Source of the DNA: Cliona cf. orientalis | Taxonomy: Eukaryota > Porifera > Demospongiae > Clionaida > Clionaidae | DNA: 64,000 nt | Direction of reading: 5' to 3' | Assembly: GCA_963930775.1 (NCBI GenBank) | Contig: OZ005701.1 | Location: 3,479,669 to 3,543,668, forward strand | Shown here: one piece after another, positions 12,201-24,178 of the stretch | Position numbering within the stretch: the first letter of the stretch is position 1 | Layout: each line of letters starts with the position of its first letter | Made by a program: the position numbers and the translations under genes | Notes under the pieces: generated by a model | Told to the model about the DNA's origin: nothing | Database searches by the model: none | Seen by the model: the letters and a program-made list of their open reading frames with translations, nothing else

Positions 12201-15200
12201 CCGCAGCAATACTTCTGCTATTGATATCAGATATGAAAGAGGACATTCAGATGCTTCATTGCAAAAGGATATTATTGTAATTGATGATGATCACAATGAA
12301 ATTAGTAGCAACCAACTGGATGAGCAGGACACTTCTGAAGAGGTGCATCAGGTAGAGAATAACCTTCATGACAAAAGCATGAAGGGCATTGCTGCTATAA
12401 GTATAGAACTTGTTCCTGACACCAATGAAGACAGTGAATCAGAATCAATGTCCATTGGAAGTCCTATGGAAGTCATGTATCAGTCAGAGTTAGCTGTCAC
12501 TGAGGATTATACAGAATTTGAAAAAACTATAGACAGAAGCGAAGCATCCCATGATCTGCCAGTATCGGAACAGTATAGTCACAGTGTAAGCCATTCCAGT
12601 ATGGATGAATCTAGTATGCCAATTAAGAGCAAGACTAGTGAACAATTATCTGCTTCCACGTCTCCAGCTGATCAGACAACAAAACATCTAGTAGAAGGAG
12701 CAAAACCAAAAAGTAGAAAAGTACCAGGGAAGACTGTACTTACAGAAGTTCCAGGAATGACCTACTCAGGTCGGAAGGCTATCCTAAAGAGAAATACTTT
12801 GCCTGATCCAATACAGAGTCCACTTACTGAAACACAATCAAGTGGTACATCTTCACTAAAGCCAAGCAATATGTGCCAAACTGAACAATCTCTGCCAGAA
12901 CAACGTTTCAGAATTCGATCAAGTGATGCATCAGCCACCATTAAGAAATCTTTACCAACTTTATCTGCAACTTTAGCAACAAGTAAAGCAGTGGAGAAAC
13001 GCAAGGGCATCACTTCGCACTTGCCTAAAAAGATTCAATCAAGTAGTGCTTGCCCAAATACCAGTAGTCCGAGTGCACTCTCTGTTTCAACCCAGAATTT
13101 GCTGGACAGTATTGGCCAACCCTCTACCATTGCTAATATTAGCAGTAAATTAAGATCAACGCATCCACCATCCATTATTCCAGCAAAAAAATGTATTTCA
13201 CTGATGCCTAAAGTTTTGCCTAAAGTTGATGATTTTTCCAGAGAAGTTCTCTCCTGGGATCCGACTCGGTTTTTGTATCCTCAGCAAGCTGAAGATGGGA
13301 AGCTAGTAGAACCTAACATTCAACTGAAGGAAGAGCTGGTGAAGGTGCCCAGTATTGAGCCATTTGAGAGCTTTGATCACTATCTTTCTACATTTAAGCC
13401 ATTGATATTTCATGAATTATGGAGTGCAGTAAGTTCACATCAGTGTGCTTTATAATTGCAAAAGTAAATTCACAGAATTATAATTCTGTGAATGTACTGT
13501 TGCAATCATAATATAGCTATAGTCCCATCAACTAAGATTTTCTTAATTTGCCCTCTCACTGAAGAGCATCATGCACTGGATCAGTCAGGCTAGTCGTAGA
13601 CCATGGTGCTAGCCTTGCAAGCTTGAATGGACAGTACTAGAGCGCTAAACTGTTATTATAGCTGCATTGTGGAGATGGATAGACCAGGCTTCTTGATGAT
13701 ATATCAGGATAGATGGTTCTTTTTCATTTGCATCTCAGCATTTCTCTGCTATCAAAAGAAGGCTGAACTCTAGAATGAGTTATTTTACTTCTAATACCAT
13801 GTATAAGCCCCCCCCCCCCCCTTTCAGCAGTAGACATGGCCGAAACTGGGGAGAGGCGATTATTTTCGAATAATATTATACGCAACTCGCCTTGAATATA
13901 AGCCTCCTCTAGCAGATGGCTTTGGTGACCATCTCTTCTCTGCCTATATAATGCTCGTCTAGTCTGAACAGTATGTCTGTCATTTGTCAGCTCTTCCTAC
14001 TGAACATCATGGCAAAAGAATGGAAAATGTTTCTTGAATGGTGGCATAAGCCTAGCTGGCGGTCTGGCTAGTATCACAGAGTCAATTGCAGTGCCTCATC
14101 TTTGGAGCTCAAGATGAGAGTGGACTCCATACAATATGAACAACAATGTTTCTCTTGATCTCCAGGTGTTAATTTTTGCTGACGGTGCAAATTTCACATG
14201 GTAAGGGTGGGGGGCTTATACATGTAAATGAGGTAAAAAATACCGGTGCAAGATCAATACGGTACTTACTATATTGTGCAATTATTTCCCAAATTATACT
14301 CAAATTTATGTGATTACCTATACTCTAATTCCTAATTCATGCAGATCTTCAATGATATCCATGAACCTGATATCCCGAAACCTGATCCAAGTTTTGGGAA
14401 AATTTTGTCAGTGACCAAAGCTGGACCTAGACTCCAAGTTATGAAGTGGAAGGCTTTCATTTCCAGAGATGTTGCTAGGAGTAATGCTCATCCTGTTGAA
14501 GATGACCTTATTGTGGTTGACTTTAGTCAACTCAGTGAGCACGTCTATTCATCTGCATTGCACTTAAGTGGAAAAGACTTACAATTTCGATTTGCAATGG
14601 TTGAGAGTGTAACAAAAGATTTTAGTGCACAAATTGATCATTCCAGACGTGGTCCTAATCATCCAACACAGCAGTGTGTGTTGATATTGACTCTAAAAGT
14701 CAGTGATCTGGAATTTGCCACTACTAGTGAACTCCTTGATGGTAGTGAGGTGGAGCTAAAGATTGTGACATCGCTTAAAACTGTTCGCCGACAGTGGAAT
14801 GGACTAATAAATCTTCACAACAGTATTCTTGTTAGAGACATTATTTCTCCTCGTGGTGGAGCTTACTTCTGTTGTCCAACCCCAGGTTCCGAAGCATTCC
14901 AATATAAATTGATGGTATATTAACTGGTACTAACCCGTGATCATTCCTATAATATTATATTCTTTTATGTAGGAAAATAAGAAATACAATGATTCCCAAA
15001 GGAATGCAATTCAGTCCGTTGTTGAGGCCGTATCATGTTCATTTGCTCATCCTCGAATATGCTTGCTTCATGGACCACCTGGTACAGGAAAAACTCACAC
15101 CATCTCTGGAATGGTCTCTGCTATGCTCACGGTAAGCAAATACTTCATTTTTTTGGCAAAAAAGCCAATATACTATCATCAGGTGGATAGTTTCTGGGGT

Positions 15201-17666
15201 ACTCATACTCATGAAATACTAGACTACATCTCAAAAGTGATCCTGAGTTTTATGTTGCAGACGAACATAATTGATGATTGGCTTCATACATGCTGAAATA
15301 AAAATCGAGGTCTAATATAACTGAGCTTCAGTGCCAATTAGAGGATCAATAAAAATTCTGACAAGAACTTTATTGTTACTCATGGGCTCCAGCCTCAACC
15401 ACTTCTATTCCATACAGCAACATTAATTTTCGCAGACGCATAATATTAATATTTTCATATTTACCTATTGATTATGAAAATAATGCCACACAAGACTATT
15501 CTTTAATAAATTTAAATGATATTATATTGATGACATTTGAACCTTGATTGTAATATGTAACTTGTGTAGGAATTGAAGTGCTCCTCTCATTCCCATCTCC
15601 CAAAGTCAGCTTTGCCTGGCCAGCACACTACAGCACTAAAACCAACAAGGCCCCGTGTCCTGATTTGCACACCTTCCAATAATGCAATCGATGAAATTAT
15701 TCGTAAACTTATCAAGAGTGACGTTATCACTGTGGACAAGTGTAAGAGTAAATTAATGATTATGTACTTCATGCACAAGGCCCACTATGTTATTATAGTA
15801 CATATAGCCCATAATATTGTAGTGTCAAAAAGGTCATAATGAATGAACATGGTGAAAGCTTGAGCAGAAGGCATGTGCGGCCGGACTGGAAAGTGAGAGA
15901 AGGTTGGGGATCAGTGCACAAAGATAGTGTCTATCTATAGCAGTGAGGCTACAAATTGTGGTCTGTTTCTTTGCTTTGGCTGACTGTACATTAGCCAACC
16001 TTTGTATAGTCAGGCCATGGAACTGCAGGGTCGAGCCTAGAGAGACAGTATTAGCGAATATAGCCTCTTCCTAAAGGTTCACATTGTGTATTCATGTGTG
16101 CCAGCTCAGGATTCCATGCATGCAACAATAACATAGTTACCTACATCCACCGTGGATCAAATTTTGCATAATAATGTATAGGAAAGTCACTAAAGTATTG
16201 TAGATTGGCGCAGCCCTGTTCTTAAAAATCTTTGATGCGTTTTTAAGCCACATTTTAATCACAGCATCACTTTTAGAGTTAGTTTTCTTCTAGTGACTTG
16301 CCTTATTTTCAGATTTTGGTAATTTTATCACTTTTTTATATGCACACATCTGTTGATAATGACAGACATGGAAAATCAAGACCCCACTACCAAAGGAACT
16401 TCCCACTCAAGTGAAAGGTTCAACCTTGTACGGATTGGCAAACCAGAAAGAATTCACTCAGAACTTTCACACTTAAGTCTTGATTACCAGGCTAAGAAGT
16501 TGCTTGCTAAAAGTTAGTGAAAATGGTATAAGAGAAGGGATAGGAGAACGTGCCTCCTCCAATTGAACATACAAGTACATGTAAAATGAAGATTCTCTGT
16601 GGTGAGAGCTACTCGGTAAAAATTACTGATATTTCGACTAGATGCTCTAGTCATCCTTTGCCCTGAGGATGACTAGAGCATCTAGTTGAGACATCGACAA
16701 GTCTACCAAACAGTTAAGTTGTCCACAGAGAATCTTCGTAATACCGTATGGCGGGTAATTTTCGTGGGGTGCTAATTTTCGTTATTTTCGTGGTTGACTT
16801 GGCAGTCACGAAATTTTCCCACCCACGAAAATTAATACCTAACGTGATATGCGAGTCCATGATGATGGGCGTGGCCACAAACATCGTGGCAGCGCGGCCA
16901 ACACTTCCCAGTATTAGCAAGCAACAGTAGCCATTGTCATCCAGCTGATAGCATCTTCGATACTATTATTATTCTATCTCATGCTAGTTATCTAAATCTC
17001 TGTAGATATGGCTTAGTAACAAAGAAGATCACGAGCGAGATCAAGCGCGTGCATCGATTACATCATTGCTTGTGCAGCAGTGCCATGCTCCTGGACTGGT
17101 TGCTGTCATAAAATTTAAATTATCCGCCATACGGTAATATCAAATATTAGTACCCACCGATATAATCATATTGTTACAGTAAGTAACCTATATAAGCTGC
17201 TTTGCACTCTCGGATGAACCACCATATTTGTGCACAGAGCCCTGACCAATTTGGAGCATTCAGAAAATGCATCTTTCCTGGATACTCAACAAATGTCGAT
17301 GCCCTCCAAGAAATGATGCAGACTAGAAAGGCGAAGAAATAGTTTTCGCTCTGTGTAGTACAATATTTATGAGACATTCATACCCAATTACCTAGTTTCC
17401 CCAAGGGTAGCAAAGGAGCATCTGAATAATAATAATATTATTATACGCTATCCTATCAATTGTCTAATGCCATTACAGTATGTTGGTTAGCTATAATATG
17501 TGCATGTGGTCACAGTCCATGAATTTGCATTCCGAAGAGATAAATGTTTTTGCTATGATTAAATTTTTTGTTTGAAATGCAGATTCCGGTGCTGATACAG
17601 CTACTGACCTGAACAATATCAGGTATGTATAGTCTAGTACCATGACACTTTTCTTTAGACTCAAGT

Positions 17667-17697
<31 letters not shown>

Positions 17698-20600
17698 GGC
17701 TATCAATATTGTGTAGTACTAAGTGCTCAGCTCACTGTAAAAAAAGTAAGACATGGCTGTACTACCATGAAACTGCCATTAATTTTGTAAACCAGTCTTG
17801 CACATCCTCAGGCTTGCTAGTCGTGGATAGCTTTATAATATGTTTAAGACCTTAGCAGGAAATCAAGGCGTACTAGTAACTTGATTTGGGGGAAGAGAAG
17901 ATAATCCATATTCTTCCTCTATTAGTGTGCAATCACGTAAATTGTCATAGATATTTGTATTTGTGATAAGGCATCCTGCTATCTATACTACAAAACCAGG
18001 GTTTCATCCAGTAGGAGGGACAGAGAGAACTTTCCCCTGCATTAAGTTTGTAGAATATTTTTATTTAAGCTCTACAAGTAACGTATAGCCGGAAATATTG
18101 GCGGGGAATTAAATTTGACGGTTTGGCAGTCTACATCACAACTGCTAAATTAAAATCTGCCAAAATTTCCTACACGCATATATACGTATGGCAATCCCAT
18201 ACCGAACCGCCAAATTTAAATCCGCCAATATTCTTGTAATAGCGATTTGGGGCTCAACCACCACCAAATTTAATTCCCGCCAATATTTCCAGCTATACAG
18301 TATATTTGACATCACAATCTTGGAATAATGTGGCTAATATGCATGAGTTACTCACAGTATTAACGCTCACATACTTAGAAATAATCTGAACAGCATCATC
18401 TCCCTAACTGTACGTATGTCAATCATTAGTACAGTGCACATACCAGCTGCAGCAGCATAAACTTTTACCCTGTTAGTACCATAGTATTACCTCATGTTCG
18501 TAGACCACACCCTTTGATGCAGGCTGTTCGAACTCGCCACTACAATGGCAATGTTCTCGCTCTGTCGAATCCACCACCAGGCTATGACAAAGAACAGACC
18601 TCATCTCTTGCTTCGCTCTAGGCTCGGTGGCCTGCTGAGCTGGCCTCTCGAAACACACAGCGCTTTGCGCCGTTCAAGAATGCATCTCTATGGCCACCAT
18701 TATTTGTGCACACGGCACTGCAAATCTGACCAATCGTGGGCCTTTTAAACTTGTAGAAGAGCGCATCTTTTATGCCCTCCAGGTTAGGACACAGACTACA
18801 TAAGAAAAATGATTGTCTGAAAAATATTTTTCGTTGTATATAGTATAATAAAATCACAGTATTGCACACCCCCTCCTATTATTGTGCCACAGTCAGCTAT
18901 CTTTAGTAGTTAACTGTGCTTCTGGTTTTTAAGTGTTGGCCAGATAGCATTCCACATGCGGTCACATTTAGATGATAGAATCCATGATTATCTCCCTTTT
19001 CCAAAATCCATGCTTCCATTTATTTCAAGCTACATCGTATGTGTCCCTAGCTTGCATAGTTACGATTGGTCAGCATCAAAGTGGGTCAGCATGGTCTGTA
19101 GTACTATAATATCATCCTTGGTAATCATTATCACCAAATTGGTAATGTTCCTTCAGATCACAGTTACAGAACGTTGATAGTGAAGTCATTAAGATGGAGA
19201 AACATCTGCATATTCTTGAGCTTGCACACAAAAGTGCTTCAACCGCTGGGGTAAGTGCTTATTGGTAGGATTCTGTTCTGTGATATGCATATTAATCACT
19301 ACATAAGTGGTATTAATTAAAGAAAAACCTTCATTCAAAATTACTTTTTCGGGGGGGGGGGGGGGGGAACAAAAAAAGTGACGGTCAGCAGATTAGGGAG
19401 CAGTGGCAAATTTGGGGGGGGGGGGGGGAGGGGGTGGTGGAAGGTTTCCAATGAACATCCAGTACTAAGAAGTACTGCATGATGGTAGGTTAAATGGAAC
19501 TCCCCTCTCTGGCTACAGAATTAAGGAAAATGCTACTATGGCTCGCCTTAGAAAGCGTTAGCAGAAAATTTACTAAATATCAAAATGGGCATGGCTTTAC
19601 CCCAAATGGGTATGTGTAGAGTACACAGCATGTAGTAGTACATTGCAAAGTGGATCTATTCGAAGGCAGACCAATAATGCTTTACATGATGCCATACACA
19701 AGGGGTACAGCATTTCATACAGAATCGTCGTTAAGACAAGTAGATAGAGGACCAGATGCCATTGTGATGGGGAAGTAATACTAGAATTCCCAGGACACCC
19801 CAGTGTTCCTGAATATAACTCAGATATCTGGAATTTGTGATGAAGGCATACTACTTTGGTATTAATTTTATTTAATTGTAGCTATACATTTCACAACACC
19901 TTATGGAATGACCATTCTGCATGTTTAAGTTTCATGTATACAGAAGTATTATTGTATACAATGCAATATAACAGCCTCAGATTAAATCAGATATAGATCA
20001 GCTGAAAGAGAGCTTAACTAGATACAACAGCAAGAGACAGGAACTTTCAAGGAAGTATAGAGATGTAAGTAATGAAATGAGTATATACTATTATCTTGTG
20101 TTATTCTACGTATGATAGGCAAAAGTACGAAATGAAAACAATATCAGAGGTGACGTTAATGCCAGGAAAGCTATCTTGATGAGAGCTGATATCATATGTT
20201 CTACTCTGAGTGGAAGTGCATCTTCAGCTCTTAGAGATTGGTTAGCAATTATTATCCAACAATAATATACATGTATAATATTATTAACCCTCGCCACAAA
20301 GCGTAGGCAGAGGGGTTACTGCAATCGTTTGGCGATTTTTGTCCGTCTGTCCGTCGCAACCCTCCTATGCTAAATGGTAAGGGTCGTCTGAGAGAAAGTA
20401 CGCATTCGAGGTATACCGGACACAAAGGAATAGTGGTCATGCAAGTCCTGCCCAGTTGTGTAGTAGTGTGCAGGTGTTGCCTGTCTGTATTTACATGGCT
20501 CTTACCTCAGCTACATGGCTGATTACAATTCTGTGCCTTGCTGGTCAGTTGTCAATGCAGTGACAGTGTAAACAGGCAGTGGCTCTCAAGTGCATAATTC

Positions 20601-23600
20601 AGTTTAGGTTATCACAGAAGCTTTCAGTTTGCAGGTGCCTTGAACAGCACTATAACCATGTTCGGGTGCAGGGTATGTAGTTCAATATTGAATAAGCATA
20701 CACAGTGAGCCATGCTATACGTATACATGCGCATGAGTCATGCATGCATGTAGCGGCGAGGGTTCTACACTAAAGTGCATTCATTATTACTGTTACTATA
20801 ATATTTTACTCTACAGCAGGAATAACTTAAAATTTAGCTGCATCATTATTGACGAAGTAAGAGCCATAAAATTTTAATGATTGAGTTTTTCTACAGTTGC
20901 TTAATTAATGCCTTCACATTTCTGAATCAGAGTTCTCAGTGTACTGAACTGGATGCACTTATCCCACTGAAGTACATGTGCTCCAAGTTAGTTCTTGTTG
21001 GTGATCCGTGCCAATTACAAGCCGTTGTCAAGTCAAAAGCAGCTTCTCAGTATGGATATGGACAAAGTCTCCTTAAGAGATTTTGTGATCATTTTAATGC
21101 TAGAAGTACTGCTCAAGGATCAGGTATATTCAGCTAGTTCATATTATTTAAGATGCTGTGATATTGTTACATTCAGTCACAGAAAATCCTATTCACATAT
21201 TGAAGATTCAGTATCGAATGTATCCTGAGATTTGTGATTTTCCTTCAAGGCACTTCTATAGCAAACAGCTCGAGACTGACAAGTAAACATCCACATATGT
21301 CGATATGTTTCTGAATGCTCATGCAGTATTAAATTTTCAGATCGCTAACCGAAAAGAGTAAGAGATCACCTTTCCATCCCTTTTTGATGTTCGATGTCGT
21401 AGATGGAACTGAAATTTCTGGAAAGTATGTAGTGAATTGGCTTTGTACTGTTAGCTGTTACAGTAGCCAGTTGCTGTACTTTACAGATCTGTAGAGAATG
21501 TAGAAGAGGCTGCTTTAGTGTTAGATTTGGTGAAAGTGCTCCTGGATAAAGAAGTTTACCCAAGGAGTATCGGTGTAATAACTCCCTACAAGGCTCAAGT
21601 GAAGAGGATTCAAAACAAGCTAAAGGAAAGGTAGGCTTTATTGTATGATTGTATTTTCTAAGAAGCTGATATGAATTCTGTAAATCTAACGTATTCTCCA
21701 AAAATCACTCTTAATCCCCACATTGTGGTGCTAGTCCCATAATTATATGCAAAACTTTTTGCCAAGAGAAAAATTTTGCCATTAAATTTTTTGTCACCTG
21801 TTCTCATTGATGAAAATTTAATCATGGTAATTTTGTCCTGTATTAAAGATTGCATTGACGATATGGCAACCTTCACCACATTGGCCAAAAAATTGTTTTC
21901 CACAACAAAGGTAGTGAAATTTTTTATCCAGCAAAAATTTCACATACACAGTAGATTGAGTTAGACACTTACTAGAGCTTGGAAAGGATCTTGCTAGGGT
22001 CACATTTGAATGGATAATGCTAAAAAGTAATGTGAAAGTGGTGAGTGAGAAATCACAACAATGCAAGATTACCTTAAGGACACTTTTGTTTGCTGGTACT
22101 AAATTTAGCGAAATTAGCGATTTATCTGATTTTCGCTAATATTTGTATCCGCGAATATTAAAATTTTCAACATTTTCGAATAAATAGAATGTTAATTTTT
22201 GAAAAATCGCTAAAATGAGACCCGCTAAACGCACTATTTCAAAAATCCACTAATATTTGTACCCGCAAATAATCGTAGCCCTAAGGTAACAGCTTCTTGA
22301 TGATACAGAGTAATTTTCAAGGATCATTGAAGCACATGCAGGTAGCATGTTGTCATTGTAGGCTTGCCTGACCCTGCAGATACAGGGTCAAACTGTGATG
22401 AACCACCTGCACACCAAGCTGGCTCTGAGCACCAATATACTGTATAGAAATATTATAGGTGGAATAAACTTAACCAATGCAGTAAATGTTGCCGCATCTT
22501 CTATGAATTCACTTTACGTCACAAAATTTTACCAAGTGGTGAAGTTAGCAAAAATTTCTCCTGGTGGTTTTAAACTGAAAATGTTATCAGTTCTGTGTAT
22601 ATAGGTTTGATTGCACAACAATTGATGTGCACACTGTGGATGGATTCCAGGTAAATGCACAGTTATGACACCATTTCCATTTTGTATTATCTATCATCAT
22701 TATTAAGGGCCGAGAAAAGGAATTTATCATCATTTCTTGCGTTCGAGCCCGGAGTCGAAGTGGCTCCATTGGGTATGTGCACAAATGTTCCAATTTTGAA
22801 TGACATTGTGTAATATAATTATAATAATATTATGTTTAGGTTCCTCTCTGACAAGCATAGACTGAATGTTGCAATCACCCGAAGCAAGGTGGCACTATAT
22901 GTCTTAGGACACTTGAAATCATTAATGGTATAGTATTCAATCGTAATGCAATATTATTATTAATTTAATTATACTTCTCTAGGTAAATGATCATTGGAAA
23001 GCACTCATCACCCATGCTCAAACATGTAACGCAGTCATAACTGTAAAGGGTAATCACAGTACTGTTGTGAATCGCATTCTGAAAAAACGCCTGAGAAGTC
23101 AAACTGATGATGGTCATCATCATCATCAGTTGGGGAATTCACGAGATCCACAAAAACGAGCAACTACTTCAAGTCATCAACAAGGGAACAGGCATAGGTC
23201 AGATTCTGAAATTGACAAGCAGTATCAAAAATTCCCAGAACAACATGTAACTCCTATGGATCCCAGGACAGCTTGTCCACTGAGTAAACAAGATCGTGGC
23301 CACACCTTACAAAATCCTCGTGTGCTATCTTCTCAAGTGAGTGGAGCGCCAAGACGGCACACAGTTGACTCTCCTCATTCAAGCAGAGTTGAACGTTATG
23401 AATATTCAGCTCATAAGCCGGTTACACAAGTTCGAAGTGAATCTGGTGTCAATCAGAAGAGAAAATCTTCTATACAACAACAGCAACCAATGCTTTCAAG
23501 TTCAACAACTTCAGGTCCTTCAGCACACATATCACCAGACTTTGTACCAAGCATGGCTGGCCATACTCATGCACATTCATCTCTCTCACCAAGCCATACA

Positions 23601-23749
23601 TCCATTACAGGCAAAGGGAGGAAAAGGGTTGCCCATAAAAGTGAGGAAGAGATTAAAAGTCAGCGCCAAGAACATAAGTTATCAACACCTGTTAGCCCAA
23701 CATTGGATCCAGCACCTCCCTCAAAACGTCCTAGAGTGAGAAGTACTTC

Positions 23750-23790
<41 letters not shown>

Positions 23791-23849
23791 TACGTAGTAG
23801 TAAAGGTGGCATACGAGCAGACTTACTGAAGAAAATGACAAAGAAATAA
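6240..23849 (+). CDS. SETX: Senataxin (Sen1-type superfamily 1 RNA/DNA helicase), 21 exons
   Basis: Likely nuclear helicase that unwinds R-loops and aids transcription termination (family knowledge). Exons: 6240-6806, 8568-8706, 9265-10350, 10655-13428, 14345-14914, 14973-15131, 15570-15741, 16366-16512, 17583-17622, 19157-19250, 19981-20064, 20119-20240, 20820-20856, 20931-21123, 21177-21282, 21341-21424, 21487-21630, 22605-22650, 22708-22772, 22840-22927, 22983-23849. All phases agree, giving 2,527 codons plus stop (human about 2,680). The N-terminus has the senataxin block LCSCSDCVDEYH and MLEILKYPRFLL. Exon 4 encodes about 925 Ser/Thr-rich residues without recognisable domains. The helicase core starts near residue 1,713: Q motif NDSQRNAI, Walker A GPPGTGKT, TPSNNAIDE, a coiled coil over exons 9-12, Walker B IIDE followed by SSQ (DEAxQ is usual), GDPCQL, QYRMYPE, VDGFQGRE and LNVAITRSK. 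The tail is basic with a Ser run from an AGT repeat. Exon 1 opens at an acceptor, so an upstream exon must supply the start codon. Confidence 0.93.
7500..7672 (+). repeat. Dispersed repeat (CATAATTACYTCATAGGTTGC family), copy 1
   Basis: Shares TACTGATTTTCAA, AAGGCTC..CGAGGCCCTG and CATAATTACTTCATAGGTTGC with 59610-59730, in the same orientation. The last part is an internal degenerate tandem of CATAATTACCTCAT-like phrases. Confidence 0.7.
7834..8058. repeat. TACCGTA-type MITE with near-perfect 26-bp TIRs
   Basis: TACCGTATTTCTTCTAAAAA (onward to TTCGGC) at 7834-7859 is complemented at 8033-8058. The 225-bp element is in the first recognised SETX intron and contains a one-base variant of the recurrent word (TGACGACCTTTGCC, 7963). 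Related half-sites (TTTTTAGAAGAAAYATGGTA) recur near 50850. Confidence 0.85.
10388..10581. repeat. TACCGTA-type MITE in SETX intron
   Basis: TACCGTAAATCACAAATATT at the left and AAATATTTGCATTTTACGGTA at the right are imperfect terminal inverted repeats. The 194-bp element sits between SETX exons 3 and 4. Confidence 0.78.
13798..14224. repeat. TIR element with CATGTATAAGCCCC ends
   Basis: CATGTATAAGCC followed by a C run at the left is mirrored by a G-rich tract and GGCTTATACATG at the right. It fills most of the SETX intron between exons 4 and 5. The homopolymer run lies within the terminal repeat, which may explain how such runs spread. Confidence 0.72.
16588..16737. repeat. MITE with GAAGATTCTCTG ends, copy 1
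   Basis: Left GAAGATTCTCTGTGG and right CCACAGAGAATCTTC are terminal inverted repeats. An inner palindrome pairs ATGCTCTAGTCATCC with GGATGACTAGAGCAT. It abuts the TACCGTA element at 16742. A second copy is at 53651-53764. Confidence 0.83.
16742..17136 (+). repeat. TACCGTA-type MITE, copy 2
   Basis: Terminal inverted repeats TACCGTATGGCGG (16742) and CCGCCATACGGTA (17124-17136) enclose about 395 bp in the SETX intron between exons 8 and 9. It is the better-preserved member of the family shared with 5626-6059. Confidence 0.83.
18083..18298. repeat. MITE with GTATAGCYGGAAATATTGGCG ends
   Basis: Left GTATAGCCGGAAATATTGGC and right GCCAATATTTCCAGCTATAC are terminal inverted repeats, extended by GAATTAAATTT and its complement. 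Internal CGCCAAATTTAAATCCGCCA phrases also appear at 39140-39200 and 63700-63740. Confidence 0.83.
18430..18855 (+). repeat. Dispersed 400-bp repeat, copy 1
   Basis: Matches 40250-40655 in the same orientation. Shared pieces include AGAATGCATCTCTATGGCC, CTGACCAATCGTG, AGCGCATCTTTTATGCCC, CCAGGTTAGGACA and the 3' end GTATATAGTATAATAA. It lies in the long SETX intron between exons 9 and 10. A weaker relative lies at about 17200-17350. Confidence 0.8.
20286..20764 (+). repeat. Non-autonomous TIR element in a SETX intron, copy B
   Basis: The element starts AACCCTCGCC and ends GGCGAGGGTT, exact 10-bp terminal inverted repeats enclosing 479 bp. It lies in the SETX intron between exons 12 and 13 (20241-20819) and is the inverted counterpart of 1677-2307. 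Confidence 0.8.
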
Positions 23850-24178
23850 ACAAAAGTAGCAGTTATAATAATGTCTATTTTTGGTGTTGTATTAATTGTA
23901 TCATTGTATAATAATATTATCATAGTGCATAATATCTATATTCATAATATCTTGTTGCCAATAATATTATTATTGGTTATGATTCATGAATAACTGTGTA
24001 TACTGAAGTGGGAGTGAAGTGCACATGACGTAACAAATACGGTAGATCTGATCATGAATTAATGAGCTTTAAAAGAAGTTAACTCTTGAAGCTACGTAGC
24101 CTTAGCAGCTGCCACCTATTATTATAATAGTATCACTACATAATAATCTGCTGGTCCTTGCTGATAAACTTTGCAATA

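Noticed and set aside
1677-20764. Possible large inverted duplication spanning SETX
   Set aside because: Only the 480-630 bp elements at the two ends match; the DNA between is unique, so these are two insertions of one repeat.
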